Positions 25,394 to 35,194 are shown, counted from the stretch's first letter. The stretch: 64,000 nucleotides of DNA from Sphingomonas panacis (GCF_001717955.1 NZ_CP014168.1:4309501-4373500), one strand, 5' to 3'. Program-made: numbers and translations. Notes: generated by a model from the sequence alone, not told the origin.

Positions 25394-26515
25394 TCATGAC
25401 AGGAGCCGCGCGTTCACCACCGCGCCGCCCTTGGTCAGGCGCACGGCGTCGCCGATTTCTTCGTCGAGGACCGGGGCGGCTTTGTCCTTGTCCCAGAAGG
25501 CGCTGAGGAAGTTGAACAGGTTGCGGCTGAACAGCGCGCTCGCGTCTGCACCCAGCCGGCTCGGCACGTTCCTGTGGCCGACGATCTTGACGCCGCGCAC
25601 TTCGACCACCTCGCCCGCGACCGCGCCTTCGACGTTGCCGCCCTGTTCGACCGCGAGATCGACGATCACGCTGCCGGGCTTCATGCTCGCGACCTGTGCG
25701 GCGGAGATGAGGCGGGGGGCGGGGCGACCGGGGATCAGCGCCGTCGTGATGACGATGTCCTGCTTGGCGATGTGCGCCGAGACCAGTTCGGCTTGCGCCG
25801 CCTGATATTCGGGGCTCATCTCACCCGCGTAACCGCCGGCGCCTTCGCCCTCGATGCCCTTCATGTTCTCGACGAAGATCGGCTTGGCGCCGAGCGACAG
25901 GATCTGCTCCTTGGTGGCGGAGCGGACGTCGGTCGCCGAGACCTGCGCGCCGAGCCGCCGCGCGGTAGCGATGGCTTGCAAGCCGGCAACGCCGACGCCC
26001 ATCACGAACACGCGCGCAGCGGAGACGGTGCCCGCCGCGGTCATCATCATCGGGAAGGCGCGGCCATATTCGCTCGCGGCGTCGAGCACCGCCTTGTAGC
26101 CCGACAGGTTCGATTGCGAGGAGAGGATGTCCATCGATTGCGCGCGGGTGATACGCGGCATGAACTCCATCGCCAGCGCTTCGAGACCGGCGGCCGCATA
26201 GCCGTCGACTCGCGTGCGCTCTCCGAACGGGTTGAGGCTCGCGACCACCCAGGCGCCCGGCGCGACTCCGGCGAGCGAAGCCGGGTCCGGCCCCTGCACG
26301 CCGAGCACGATGCGGGCGCCGCCGAGCGTGGCCGCGCGGTCCCCGACGCTTGCGCCCGCGGCGGCATACTCGGCGTCGGCAATCGCGGCGGTAAGGCCGG
26401 CGCCGGCTTCGACCGCGACATTCGCGCCCAAGCCGATGAATTTCTTGACGGTTTCCGGAGTCGCGGCAACGCGGCGCTCACCTGGAGCGCTCTCCCTCAG
26501 GATTGCGATCTTCAC
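25394..26515 (-). CDS. pntA1: NAD(P) transhydrogenase alpha subunit part 1 (NAD-binding)
   Basis: Translation from GTG at 26515 begins MKIAILRESAPGERRVAATP, the standard start of domain I. The NAD site is at VFVMGVGVAGLQAIATARRLGAQVSATDVR, and RPAPRLISAAQVASMKPGSVIVDLAVEQGGN is conserved. Length is about 373 residues. The GTG overlaps the stop of the preceding small membrane gene by 4 bp (GTGA), which fixes the start. Confidence 0.95.
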   Translation of the reverse strand: MKIAILRESAPGERRVAATPETVKKFIGLGANVAVEAGAGLTAAIADAEYAAAGASVGDRAATLGGARIVLGVQGPDPASLAGVAPGAWVVASLNPFGERTRVDGYAAAGLEALAMEFMPRITRAQSMDILSSQSNLSGYKAVLDAASEYGRAFPMMMTAAGTVSAARVFVMGVGVAGLQAIATARRLGAQVSATDVRSATKEQILSLGAKPIFVENMKGIEGEGAGGYAGEMSPEYQAAQAELVSAHIAKQDIVITTALIPGRPAPRLISAAQVASMKPGSVIVDLAVEQGGNVEGAVAGEVVEVRGVKIVGHRNVPSRLGADASALFSRNLFNFLSAFWDKDKAAPVLDEEIGDAVRLTKGGAVVNARLLS

Positions 26516-26649
26516 TTGCTGGCGGGGGCGAGCGCGAAATAGATGATGACGAAGACGAGCAGGAAGCACGCCACCGCGCCATATTTCAGCAGGCCGATCA
26601 CCTTGTGATAGGTCGCCTCATGGACCTTCATGTCGCCGTCTAAGGCCAT
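26512..26649 (-). CDS. Small aa3-type cytochrome c oxidase subunit IV-like protein
   Basis: A 45-residue gene reads MALDGDMKVHEATYHKVIGL and continues with one membrane helix (VACFLLVFVIIYFAL). This is the pattern of the bacterial aa3 oxidase subunit IV family: a short soluble helix then a single transmembrane segment. It overlaps the pntA1 GTG by 4 bp, so it is co-translated with the transhydrogenase. Its size makes it easy to overlook. A structural role in the oxidase is family knowledge; why it travels with pnt is not known to me. Confidence 0.75.
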   Translation of the reverse strand: MALDGDMKVHEATYHKVIGLLKYGAVACFLLVFVIIYFALAPASK

Positions 26650-26842
26650 GCCCGCATCTCCCAATGCTTGTTTTCGACGAAAAGCTGAACGGCATGCCCT
26701 TATGGACTCATCGCCGTATCAGCATACTCAAAGAATAGTTTATGTCACGTTCAGTACAGCGGCCAGACAGACTTCAACGGATGACCGATACTGCACACTA
26801 CAGGTACTACCCCACGGATTACGAGGGCAGCCCGCGAGCCTC

Positions 26843-27604
26843 TTAGCGCGGCGCCATCCGGATCGCACCATCCAGGCGAATCACCTCGCCGTTGAGCATC
26901 GGATTGGCGATGATGCTTTCGACGAGCTGCGCATATTCATCCGGATGGCCGAGACGGCTTGGATGCGGTACTTGCTGTCCGAGCGAGCTCTGCGCGGCCT
27001 CCGGAAGGCCCATCAGCATCGGAGTCAGAAAAATTCCCGGCGCGATGGTCATCACGCGAATGCGGTGTTGCGCCAGATCCCGGGCGATCGGGAGAGTCAT
27101 GCCGACGACACCGCCCTTGGATGCCGAATAGGCCGCTTGCCCGATCTGCCCGTCGAACGCCGCGACCGAAGCGGTATTGATGACGATACCGCGCTCCTCT
27201 CCGATCGGCTCGCCAGCCCCGAGCCGCGCGGCGAACTGCGCGATCATCGCAAAGGTGCCGATCAGATTGATTTCGATCGCTCGCCGGAAGGCATCAAGCG
27301 GATGCGGAACATTCTCCTTGCCGACAGTCTTGATCGCCGGGGCCACGCCGGCACAATTGACCAAAATCCGTGCAAGGCCGTTTGCCGCCTCGGCCTCCCC
27401 GAGCGCCTCGCCGACGCTGACCTCATCCGTGACGTTGACCTTGAAGAAACGGGCGCCGATCTCACGCGCCAGCGCCTCGCCAGCATCCGCGTTCAGATCG
27501 AACAGCGCGACCTTCGCCCGGTTCCTCGCCAGCATCCGCGCGGTCGCCGCGCCGAGGCCCGATGCTCCGCCGGTAACGATCGCCGCGCCCCGATCAATCC
27601 TCAC
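26843..27604 (-). CDS. SDR, 3-hydroxyacyl-CoA dehydrogenase type
   Basis: The GTG at 27604 has an AGGAG site 8 bp upstream and gives 253 residues. The fold shows the nucleotide motif TGGASGLGAATA, NCAGVAP, the catalytic Ser in VINTASVAAFDG and YSASK. The FDGQIGQAAYSASKGG and ARDLAQHRIRVMTIAPGIFLTPML motifs are typical of type II 3-hydroxyacyl-CoA (HSD10-like) dehydrogenases, NAD-dependent beta-oxidation enzymes. It follows the OYE and acyl-CoA dehydrogenase genes on the same strand. Confidence 0.87.
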   Translation of the reverse strand: MRIDRGAAIVTGGASGLGAATARMLARNRAKVALFDLNADAGEALAREIGARFFKVNVTDEVSVGEALGEAEAANGLARILVNCAGVAPAIKTVGKENVPHPLDAFRRAIEINLIGTFAMIAQFAARLGAGEPIGEERGIVINTASVAAFDGQIGQAAYSASKGGVVGMTLPIARDLAQHRIRVMTIAPGIFLTPMLMGLPEAAQSSLGQQVPHPSRLGHPDEYAQLVESIIANPMLNGEVIRLDGAIRMAPR

Positions 27605-27736
27605 CTCACGTCTCCTGCAAAATCGCACTGTGTCATCATCGTAATATCGCCATCGATCAATCGTATCGGCGCCGGGTTCGGGTGCATCCGACGATGCAAC
27701 ACCGCGTACCCGCGCACAAAACCGCGGGCGTTTAGA

Positions 27737-28846
27737 TCAATATAACTGGCGCAACATCTCTTTTTCGAACGGCTTCAACGCCGCCATCCGGCCGGTGCGA
27801 ACGAGGTCCGCCCAATCCGGATTGGCGAGCAGCGCCCGTCCCACCGCCACGAGATCGAATTCGTCGGCAGCCAGCCGTTCCAGCAAGTTGTCGAGCGATC
27901 CCGTCTTCGCTGCCTGAAAGGTGACGCGGGTGTCGTTGCCGGACACGAAATCGCTGTCGAGGCTGACGTTCCCGACGGTGATGGTCGGCTTGCCCGTCAA
28001 CCGCTTGACCCAGCCTGCAAGATTGAGGTCGCTGCCCGGAAATTCCGGCTGATAGTAGCGGCGCGTGCTGCAATCGAAGATATCGACTCCCGCCGCAACG
28101 AGTGGATCGAGGAAAGCCTCCAGCGATGCGGGATCAGTCACCAACTGCGCCCGATAATCCTGCTGCTTCCACTGTGACCACCGCAGGATGATCGGGAAGT
28201 CGGGGCCGACCCGTTCGCGAATGGCCGCGACGATCTCCGCCGCGAAGCGCGCCCGGTTCGCGATACTGCCGCCGTAGTGATCGGTGCGCCGGTTGCTGCG
28301 TTCCCAGAAGAATTCGTCGATGAGATAGCCGTGCGCGCCATGCACCTCGACGCCATCGAAGCCGAGCCGCACCGCATCGGCCGCCGCGATGGCGAACGCG
28401 TCGATGACGTCGCGGATATCCCGCCCGGTCATCTCGTGGCACCCCGGCTCGAGTTTCTGCGTCAGGCCGGACGGGGTGAAAGCGGGCACCGACGGGTCCG
28501 GCGAAGCGCCCGGGTGGCGCGCCGATCCGGTATGCCACAACTGCGGCATGATCCGTCCGCCCACCGAATGAACCGCATCCACGACGCGCTTCCAGCCGGC
28601 CAGCGACTCCTCGCCGTAGAAAAACGGCACCTTCTCATACGCGTTGGCGGCGGGATGATTGACACACGTGCCCTCGGTCACGATCAATCCCGCCGACGCG
28701 GCGCGGCGCTCATAATAGTCGCCGACATCGTCGCCGGGGACATTGTCCGGAGAACGATGCCGCGTCATGGCCGGCATGACGATCCGGTTCCGCAGTGTCA
28801 GATCACCCAGCGTAAACGGCTGAAAGAGCGCTTCTACGCCACTCAC
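27737..28846 (-). CDS. OYE-family NADH:flavin oxidoreductase
   Basis: The 369-residue protein is a single TIM-barrel Old Yellow Enzyme: LFQPFTLGDLTLRNRIVMPA at the N-terminus, QLWHTGSARHPG, and GVEVHGAHGYLIDEFFWERS with the His-x-x-His-type substrate pair, then FDLVAVGRALLANPDW. These FMN enzymes reduce activated C=C bonds. No Fe-S or second flavin domain is present, unlike the FadH-like protein further on. Likely co-transcribed with the acyl-CoA dehydrogenase upstream. Confidence 0.9.
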   Translation of the reverse strand: MSGVEALFQPFTLGDLTLRNRIVMPAMTRHRSPDNVPGDDVGDYYERRAASAGLIVTEGTCVNHPAANAYEKVPFFYGEESLAGWKRVVDAVHSVGGRIMPQLWHTGSARHPGASPDPSVPAFTPSGLTQKLEPGCHEMTGRDIRDVIDAFAIAAADAVRLGFDGVEVHGAHGYLIDEFFWERSNRRTDHYGGSIANRARFAAEIVAAIRERVGPDFPIILRWSQWKQQDYRAQLVTDPASLEAFLDPLVAAGVDIFDCSTRRYYQPEFPGSDLNLAGWVKRLTGKPTITVGNVSLDSDFVSGNDTRVTFQAAKTGSLDNLLERLAADEFDLVAVGRALLANPDWADLVRTGRMAALKPFEKEMLRQLY

Positions 28847-28938
28847 TCCACTGCTCCCTCTTCAGATCACGTCGGCGATGCCGTGCCGGCGCCCGGATGA
28901 GCGCCGACATCGCGTGTCGCCGAAGCCGGCCACCGGCG

Positions 28939-30066
28939 TCAGGCCGCCGCGCTGGTTTCCAGGACGTGGCGCGCGACCACGAGCTGCTGAATCTCGGCAG
29001 TGCCTTCCTCGAACCAATAGCCGCGGGCGTCACGATAGATTCGCTCGATCGGCGCTTCGCGGGTGTAACCCCAGCCGCCGTGGACGCGAAGCGCCAGATC
29101 GGTGACGCGTCCGACCATATTCAGGTTGAACAGCTTCGCGGTCGCCGCCTGCGGGGTGAAATCCTTGCCGTCCTCGCAGAGCTTCGCGGCGTGGCGGACG
29201 AGATAGCGCGCCGCTTCGATATCAGCGTGCATCATCGCGAGATGAGTCTGCATCTGCGCGCGGGTCGCGATCGGCTTGCCGAAGGTGACGCGCCGCTTGG
29301 CGAACTTCACCGATTCATCCAGCGCACGCTTGGCCAGACCGACCATCGTGGTCGACAGCGAGACGCGGCTGTAATCGAGGAAGAACAGTGCGACCTCGAG
29401 CCCCTGCCCGACCTCGCCGAGACGATATTTGTCCGGAACGACCATGTCCTTGTACCGCAGGAACGCGTGGCCCGTTCCGTGCAGGCCCATCGTATGCTGC
29501 GTCGCGTCGATCTCGAATCCTTCGATGTCGCGCGGGATCAGGAACGCGGTAAGCGAGTCCTTCGCGCTGCCATCGTCGGTCGCCGCGACGATCAGGAACC
29601 AGTCGGCGCGGTCCGCCCAGGTGATGAGATGCTTCTCGCCACTCAGCCGCCAGGTGTCGCCTTCGCGCCTGGCGACCGATTTCAGGTCGCGCCCGGTGCC
29701 GCCTGTCATCTCGGTGAGCGCGAAAGCGATCACCGTCTCGCCCGCCCCCATTTTCGGCAGGAGCGCACGCTGCTCCGCGTTGCCGAAATTGTGGACCGGG
29801 CGCCAGATCCCGTTGGTCGTATGCACCAGCATGCGGCCGACGCCCGGCCCCTCCGCCGATGCTTCGAGATACGGCAGATACTCGGTCACGCTCATGCCGT
29901 AGCCGCCGTATTCGACTGGCAGGGTAAGCCGGTAACACCCGATCTCGGCCGCCCGCTTGTGTATAGCCTCGGGCAGCGAATCGGTACGTTCCACTTCGGG
30001 ATACGCTTCCTCGACTTCGGTCAGAAAAAACTCACGAAACTTGTCGAGATCGATCACCTTGCTCAT
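28939..30066 (-). CDS. Acyl-CoA dehydrogenase with catalytic Glu in the EGT position
   Basis: The ATG at 30066 has a GGAG site at good spacing, giving 375 residues. Motifs include FALTEMTGGTGRD (FAD/substrate loop), SGEKHLITWADRAD and HGGWGYTREAPIERIYRD, then FEEGTAEIQQLV, which carries the MCAD-type catalytic Glu. FAD-dependent alpha,beta-desaturation of an acyl-CoA is the expected reaction, with electrons passed to EtfAB. An 18-bp operator-like palindrome lies 98 bp upstream. Confidence 0.92.
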   Translation of the reverse strand: MSKVIDLDKFREFFLTEVEEAYPEVERTDSLPEAIHKRAAEIGCYRLTLPVEYGGYGMSVTEYLPYLEASAEGPGVGRMLVHTTNGIWRPVHNFGNAEQRALLPKMGAGETVIAFALTEMTGGTGRDLKSVARREGDTWRLSGEKHLITWADRADWFLIVAATDDGSAKDSLTAFLIPRDIEGFEIDATQHTMGLHGTGHAFLRYKDMVVPDKYRLGEVGQGLEVALFFLDYSRVSLSTTMVGLAKRALDESVKFAKRRVTFGKPIATRAQMQTHLAMMHADIEAARYLVRHAAKLCEDGKDFTPQAATAKLFNLNMVGRVTDLALRVHGGWGYTREAPIERIYRDARGYWFEEGTAEIQQLVVARHVLETSAAA

Positions 30067-30163
30067 CGCCATCCACTCCATGATCGCTTTCAGGTCGCCG
30101 GCTGTCCGGCCCGCGTCATACGGGCACAGCACGGGGCACGTCGCCCAGCGACCATCGCCTTGA

Positions 30164-30181
30164 TGAAAACGCTAGTTTTAA
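30164..30181. promoter_or_regulatory. Operator-like 18-bp palindrome, site C
   Basis: TGAAAACGCTAGTTTTAA lies in the divergent gap between an acyl-CoA dehydrogenase (leftward, 98 bp away) and an alcohol dehydrogenase (rightward). It fits the pattern shared with sites at 45258, 47681 and 62129: invariant T1, A3, A6, C7, G12, T14 and T16. Confidence 0.5.
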
Positions 30182-30309
30182 TCGGGCGCTGGCGTCAACG
30201 GCGTTGATGCCGATCACCCGCCGCCCTTCCCCGATAACACAAACCCGTTATCGCCCGGCCAATCGCCTTAGGCGCTGCTTGCCACCCGGGTTTGCGATAC
30301 CCTGAACCC

Positions 30310-31344
30310 ATGACCACAATCGGCGATAATCTCCGTCTGACGATCTCACCCGGAAGCCTGTCGCTTCAACGCGCGGAGGTCGCGCCGCGCCCGGAAGGCT
30401 GGGTGCGACTGAAAGTGCTGGCCTGCGGCATCTGCGGCACCGATCTCCATTTGCTCCACGGCATGAAGATGCCGCTGGGGGCGGAATATCCAGTCCATCC
30501 GGGCCATGAAGTGTCGGCGGAAGTGATCGAGGCGGACGTTCACTCCGGTTTCGTGCCGGGTTCCCGAGTCGTGCTGCATCCGCTGCTGCCCTGTGGTGGT
30601 TGCGACGACTGTCTGTCGGGGCGCGAAAACCACTGCGCATCGGCGGAGATGCTCGGCGTCCATCGCGCCGGGGGCCTGGCGCGGGAAATGATCTGGCGCG
30701 CCGATCGGCTCGTGCCGGCGGACGCGCTCGATCCGGATTACGCCGCGTTGCTGCCCGATGCGGTGGCGACCGCCTATCATGCGCTACGCCGCTCCAACCT
30801 GCCGCGCGGTGGCAAGCTGACGGTTATCGGATCGGGCGGCGTGGGAACGAACGTCCTGCAGATCGCCCGCGCGATCGATCCAGACGTTACGATCGCGGCC
30901 GTGGTGCACAGTGCGGGCACCGCGAAACGCATTGAAGCGCTAGGCATTCCCGTAGTGCAGGGCCTCGACGGGGCGGGACGCGCGATGCGGGACCGCTTCG
31001 GCGCGATGGATGCCGCGATCGATTTCAGCGGCGCGGAGGCCGCGCCGAGCGAGGCGATCCGCATGCTGCGCAAGGGCGGACGGCTGGTGCTCGGCTCGGT
31101 GCGCGACGAGAAGGTTTCGCTCGCGACCACGTGGACCGGGCTGATGACCCGCGAGATCGAGATCGTCGGCAGCTACTCGTCCACGATCGACGATCTGCGC
31201 GCGGTGACGGAGCTGGTCGGCAGCGGCCGCCTCTCGCTGGCGGGTCTGGTCAGCCACCGCTTCGCGCTGGAGGATGTCGAAGAAGCGTTCGACGTTCTCG
31301 AGAAGCGTCCGGCGGGGATGGTGCGCGTCGTCGTAACGACGTGA
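30310..31344 (+). CDS. Zinc-dependent MDR alcohol dehydrogenase
   Basis: The 344-residue protein has the catalytic zinc ligands (CGICGTDLH and HPGHEV), the structural-zinc Cys set (CGGCDDCLSGRENHC) and the NAD-binding GSGGVGTNVLQIARA. It oxidises an alcohol or a hydroxyacyl intermediate. It is divergent from the acyl-CoA dehydrogenase operon and followed by the fadH-like gene on the same strand. Confidence 0.9.
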   Translation: MTTIGDNLRLTISPGSLSLQRAEVAPRPEGWVRLKVLACGICGTDLHLLHGMKMPLGAEYPVHPGHEVSAEVIEADVHSGFVPGSRVVLHPLLPCGGCDDCLSGRENHCASAEMLGVHRAGGLAREMIWRADRLVPADALDPDYAALLPDAVATAYHALRRSNLPRGGKLTVIGSGGVGTNVLQIARAIDPDVTIAAVVHSAGTAKRIEALGIPVVQGLDGAGRAMRDRFGAMDAAIDFSGAEAAPSEAIRMLRKGGRLVLGSVRDEKVSLATTWTGLMTREIEIVGSYSSTIDDLRAVTELVGSGRLSLAGLVSHRFALEDVEEAFDVLEKRPAGMVRVVVTT

Positions 31345-31459
31345 TCGCACCAGACCGGCCAATCCGCGATCGATCTCCGCCGCCGGCCGAGCGACCGCAT
31401 CCCGATCCCGCATCGTCGGCGCCCGCGCACCGTGCAAGCAATCGAAGGCAAACCAGGCG

Positions 31460-33496
31460 ATGTTGACCGACGAGCCCTTTCCGCACCTCTTCCGATCCTG
31501 GCAGTCGGGAGCGCTGTCGCTGCCGAACCGGCTGGTGATGGGCGCGATGCACACCGGCATCGAGCATCTCGACCGGCCGGAAGACCGTATCCGCGCGTTC
31601 TACCGCGAACGTGCCGAGGGTGGTATCGGGCTTATCATCACCAGCGGCATCTCTCCGAACCCGGAGGGCCGGATGGATCTGGCGGATCCCTATCTCGCCC
31701 CCGGACAGGACGAGGCCTGGCACCGCGCCAGCGTCGAGGCCGTGCGCGGCACGAACACGAAGATCTGTCTGCAACTGCTTCATGCCGGTCGCTACGCCAA
31801 ACATACCGATTGCGTCGGCGCATCGGCGCAGCCGGCGCGTATCAACCGCTTTGCGCCGACCCGTTTATCGACGGAGCGGGTATGGCAGACGGTGGAGGAC
31901 TTCGCCCAGGCCGCGAGGCTTGCCCGTGAACTCGGCTATCATGGCATCGAGATCATGGGATCGGAAGGGTATCTGATCAATCAGTTCACCGCCGAGGCGA
32001 CGAACGACCGATCGGACGAATTCGGTGGCTCGTCCGACAAGCGGGGGCGCTTCTCCCGTGAGATCGTCGCTGCCGTGCGGCGGCACGTGCCGGACGACTT
32101 CCTCGTCATCTACCGGATTTCGGCCGTCGATCTGGTGCCGCGCGGCGCGACGCTGGAAGAAACGCGCGACCTCGCGATCGAGGTCGTGCGGGCTGGCGCG
32201 AACATGCTGAACACCGGCATCGGCTGGCATGAATCGGCCATACCGACGATCGCTGCGATGGTGCCGCGCGCGGCCTGGTCCTACGCCATCCGACAGGTGA
32301 AAGAGGCGGTGAACGTGCCTGTCATAGCATCGAACCGAATTAACGACCCCCATGTCGCCGAACGGCTCTTGTCGGACGGTATCGCGGATTTCGTCTCGCT
32401 GGCACGTCCGTTGCTCGCCGATCCCGGCTTTGCAGCCAAAGCGAAGGCGAACCAGGCCGAGCGTATCGCGACGTGCATCGCCTGCAATCAAGCCTGTCTC
32501 GACCGTGTGCTGCGCGGCAAGAGAGTGTCGTGCATGATCAATCCGCGCGCCGGGCACGAACTGGATCTCGTGCTGACGCCTGCCCGCGAGCCGAAGCGGA
32601 TCGCGGTGGTCGGCGGCGGCGCGGCGGGCATGAACTTCGCGTTCAATGCGGCATCGCGCGGGCATGCGGTCACCCTGTTCGAGGCCGGCTCACGTCTCGG
32701 CGGGCAGTTGCTGATGGCCCGCGAGGTGCCGGAGAAGTTCGAATTCAACGAGGCTCTCCGCTATTTCGAGAACCGCCTCGACGTGGACAATGTGACCGTT
32801 CGGCTCAACCATACCGTCTCGGCGGACGAACTCGCAGCCGGTGGCTATGACGAGATCGTGATTGCAACCGGGGTCCGTCCCCGTTTGCTCGACATCCCGG
32901 GCATCGATGATCCGCGCGTGCTCAGCTACGCGGAGGTTTTGCGCGATCACAAGCCTGTCGGCGCACATGTCGCGATCATCGGCGCGGGTGGAATCGGGTT
33001 CGACGTCGCGGAGTATCTGCTCGGCGAACCGGGCGACGTCCCGCTGATCGATGCTTTCGCGGAAGAATACGGGCTGGACAGGACGCTGCGTTCACCCGGT
33101 GGACTGACGCGCGCGGAGGTCTCGACACCGCGTCGCCGGATCACGCTGATGCAGCGGAAACCATCACGTCCGTCCGGTATCGCGCAGGCGGTCTCGACCA
33201 GCTGGATACACCGCACGAAGTTGCAAAATGCGCAGGTCGAGATGCTGGGGGGCGTCGAGTATCGGCGGATCGAACCGGCGGGGCTGGTCATCGCGATCGA
33301 GGGCGTGGAACGCACCGTCGCGGCGGACACCATCATCGTCTGTGCGGGACAGGAATCGCAACGGTCCTTGTACGACACGCTGATCGGCCACCCGGCCGTG
33401 CCCAGCGTCCACATTATCGGCGGGGCGGATGTGGCGGGCGAACTCGACGCTGTGCGCGCGATCGATCAGGCTACGCGGCTCGCGCTGGCGATCTGA
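31460..33496 (+). CDS. fadH: FadH-like 2,4-dienoyl-CoA reductase
   Basis: The 678-residue protein has the three-domain layout of E. coli FadH: an OYE barrel (QLLHAGRYAKH, GIEIMGSEGYLINQFTAEAT, NTGIGWHESAIPTIA), a 4Fe-4S site (CIACNQACLDRVLRGKRVSC) and FAD/NADPH domains (VVGGGAAGMNFAF, IIGAGGIGFDVAEYL). FadH reduces 2,4-dienoyl-CoA with NADPH, clearing double bonds during beta-oxidation. The MGSEGYLIN motif, as in E. coli FadH, separates it from other OYE proteins. Confidence 0.9.
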   Translation: MLTDEPFPHLFRSWQSGALSLPNRLVMGAMHTGIEHLDRPEDRIRAFYRERAEGGIGLIITSGISPNPEGRMDLADPYLAPGQDEAWHRASVEAVRGTNTKICLQLLHAGRYAKHTDCVGASAQPARINRFAPTRLSTERVWQTVEDFAQAARLARELGYHGIEIMGSEGYLINQFTAEATNDRSDEFGGSSDKRGRFSREIVAAVRRHVPDDFLVIYRISAVDLVPRGATLEETRDLAIEVVRAGANMLNTGIGWHESAIPTIAAMVPRAAWSYAIRQVKEAVNVPVIASNRINDPHVAERLLSDGIADFVSLARPLLADPGFAAKAKANQAERIATCIACNQACLDRVLRGKRVSCMINPRAGHELDLVLTPAREPKRIAVVGGGAAGMNFAFNAASRGHAVTLFEAGSRLGGQLLMAREVPEKFEFNEALRYFENRLDVDNVTVRLNHTVSADELAAGGYDEIVIATGVRPRLLDIPGIDDPRVLSYAEVLRDHKPVGAHVAIIGAGGIGFDVAEYLLGEPGDVPLIDAFAEEYGLDRTLRSPGGLTRAEVSTPRRRITLMQRKPSRPSGIAQAVSTSWIHRTKLQNAQVEMLGGVEYRRIEPAGLVIAIEGVERTVAADTIIVCAGQESQRSLYDTLIGHPAVPSVHIIGGADVAGELDAVRAIDQATRLALAI

Positions 33497-33560
33497 GGCC
33501 AGGTGCGGATCGGCGGGGCGGCCGCCGGTCGCGCGCCCGCCGTCCCGCACCCGCAGCAGA

Positions 33561-34376
33561 TCAGCTGTCGGTGTAGCTCGGCATGCGCTTCTCCTTGAAG
33601 GCGGCGATCGCTTCGCGGTGATCCGCCGTTTCCATCAACAGGATCTGCTGCCGGTCCTCAAGCGCGAGAGCTGCCTCGATACTGCCGAGCTGCGCCTGGG
33701 CGTTGATCGATTCCTTGGTCATCCGCAGGCCCATCGGCGCGGTGCGCAGCATGTCGTTGGCCAGTTCGAGCCCCTTGTCCAGCAAGTCCTCGGCGGCAAC
33801 AATCTCGCTCACCAGCCCGATCGCGAGCGCCCGTTCCGGGTGAATGAAGCGGCCGGTCAGCAGGAATTCCGACGCGGCCGACAGACCCACCAGTTTCGGC
33901 AGGAAATATCCCGAGCCCATGTCGGTCCCGCCGACACCGATCCGGATATAGGCGGCGTTGAACTTCGCCTGCGGCGTGCAGTAACGGACATCGCACGCCA
34001 GCGACACCGAAAAGCCGGCACCCGCCGCCGGCCCCTGAATCAGCCCGATGATCGGTTGCGGACACGAACGCATCGTCCGGATGACGTTCGAATAACGGAT
34101 CTGGATATCATATTGCCGCTGAACGCGCCCCGGCCCCGGCGCAGCGAAAGCCGGCGAGTCGAGATCGCCGCCGGCGCAGAACGCCCTGCCCTCGGCCCGC
34201 AGCAATACGACCCGGACATCACGGCGCGCCTGCAAGCCGCCGAAATAGGCCGATAGCTCATCCGCCAGTTCGGGGCTCATCGCGTTCAGCGCCTCCGGCC
34301 GGTTGAGCGTGATGATCTCGATCGGACCGCGCCGCTCGACATAGGTGAGCGACGTTGGTTCGCGCGTCGTGTTCAT
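33561..34376 (-). CDS. Enoyl-CoA hydratase/isomerase family protein
   Basis: From ATG 34376, with GGAGAGG upstream, the 271-residue protein shows the crotonase oxyanion loop AFCAGGDLD and GPAAGAGFSVSLACDVRY. The usual catalytic Glu region reads VGGTDMGSGYFLPKLVG, with Asp and Gly in place of the hydratase Glu. That pattern fits isomerase or other crotonase subgroups as well as hydratases, so the exact reaction is open. Confidence 0.85.
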   Translation of the reverse strand: MNTTREPTSLTYVERRGPIEIITLNRPEALNAMSPELADELSAYFGGLQARRDVRVVLLRAEGRAFCAGGDLDSPAFAAPGPGRVQRQYDIQIRYSNVIRTMRSCPQPIIGLIQGPAAGAGFSVSLACDVRYCTPQAKFNAAYIRIGVGGTDMGSGYFLPKLVGLSAASEFLLTGRFIHPERALAIGLVSEIVAAEDLLDKGLELANDMLRTAPMGLRMTKESINAQAQLGSIEAALALEDRQQILLMETADHREAIAAFKEKRMPSYTDS

Positions 34377-34426
34377 TATTGTCCTCTCCTCAATGGATCG
34401 CGAAGTCGAAGATCGAGCGCTCGCGC

Positions 34427-35194
34427 TCAACGGCATCCGCTCAGGCCGCCATCGACCGGCAGGATGGTGCCAGTCAGATAGGCACCGGCTGGCGAACAGA
34501 GATAGATGCACGCGCCCGCTACGTCCTCGGGTCTGCCAAGTCGCCCGAGCGGCACGCGATTGGGAATTTCCGCCATATGCGCCTTGTCGATCGCGGCCGT
34601 CATGCGCGTGGGGAAGTATCCGGGCGCTACCGCATTGACGCAGATGTGCGACCCGGCCAGCTCGGCGGCGAGCATCCGCGTGAGATGATGGATCGCGGCC
34701 TTGCTGGCACCGTAGGAGAAAGTCGGCCGCAGCGGGACGGCGTGGCCGACGAACGATCCGATATTGACGATTCTCGCGGGGTCGTCCGGCGTCGCAGCCG
34801 CGCGCAGGATCGGCAGCAACTCGCGCACCAGCGTGAAGGGCGACTGAACGTTGATCGCCATGAGATCGGGCCAGGTGGCGTCCGCCAACTGCTCGATGCG
34901 CCCGCCAGCGCTCTTGCCGGCGTTATTGACAAGGGCATGCACGGTGCGTCCGCGCGCCTTGACCTGATCGGCAAGCGCGACGGCTCCGCCTGGCGTCGAC
35001 AGATCAGCCACCAGACCCGTGCAATCCCCCAGCGCACGCAGGCTTCTGGCAGCCTCTTCGCTGACTTCCGCGGTTCGCGAGGTGATCGTCACGCTTGCAC
35101 CGCCACGCAGGAACGCCTCGGCGATCATGCGGCCCAGCCCCTGCGCCCCGCCGGTGATCAGTACGTCCTTCCCGGCGATATCAAAAAGTTTCAT
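34427..35194 (-). CDS. Short-chain dehydrogenase/reductase
   Basis: The 255-residue SDR has the complete set: TGGAQGLGRM, NNAGKSAG, Ser in IVNIGSFVGH and YGASK. The C-terminal GAYLTGTILPVDGGL is standard. It is FabG-like in length. It lies 50 bp downstream of the crotonase gene start in the leftward unit. Substrate unknown. Confidence 0.88.
   Translation of the reverse strand: MKLFDIAGKDVLITGGAQGLGRMIAEAFLRGGASVTITSRTAEVSEEAARSLRALGDCTGLVADLSTPGGAVALADQVKARGRTVHALVNNAGKSAGGRIEQLADATWPDLMAINVQSPFTLVRELLPILRAAATPDDPARIVNIGSFVGHAVPLRPTFSYGASKAAIHHLTRMLAAELAGSHICVNAVAPGYFPTRMTAAIDKAHMAEIPNRVPLGRLGRPEDVAGACIYLCSPAGAYLTGTILPVDGGLSGCR

Noticed and set aside
25574..26542. 322-residue rightward frame opposite pntA1
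   Set aside because: Codon shadow of the NAD-binding alpha subunit; composition is Arg/His/Asp-biased and there is no ribosome site.
31345..31459. Spacer between alcohol dehydrogenase and fadH considered for a small gene
   Set aside because: Only 115 bp, no start with a ribosome site and no coding signal.
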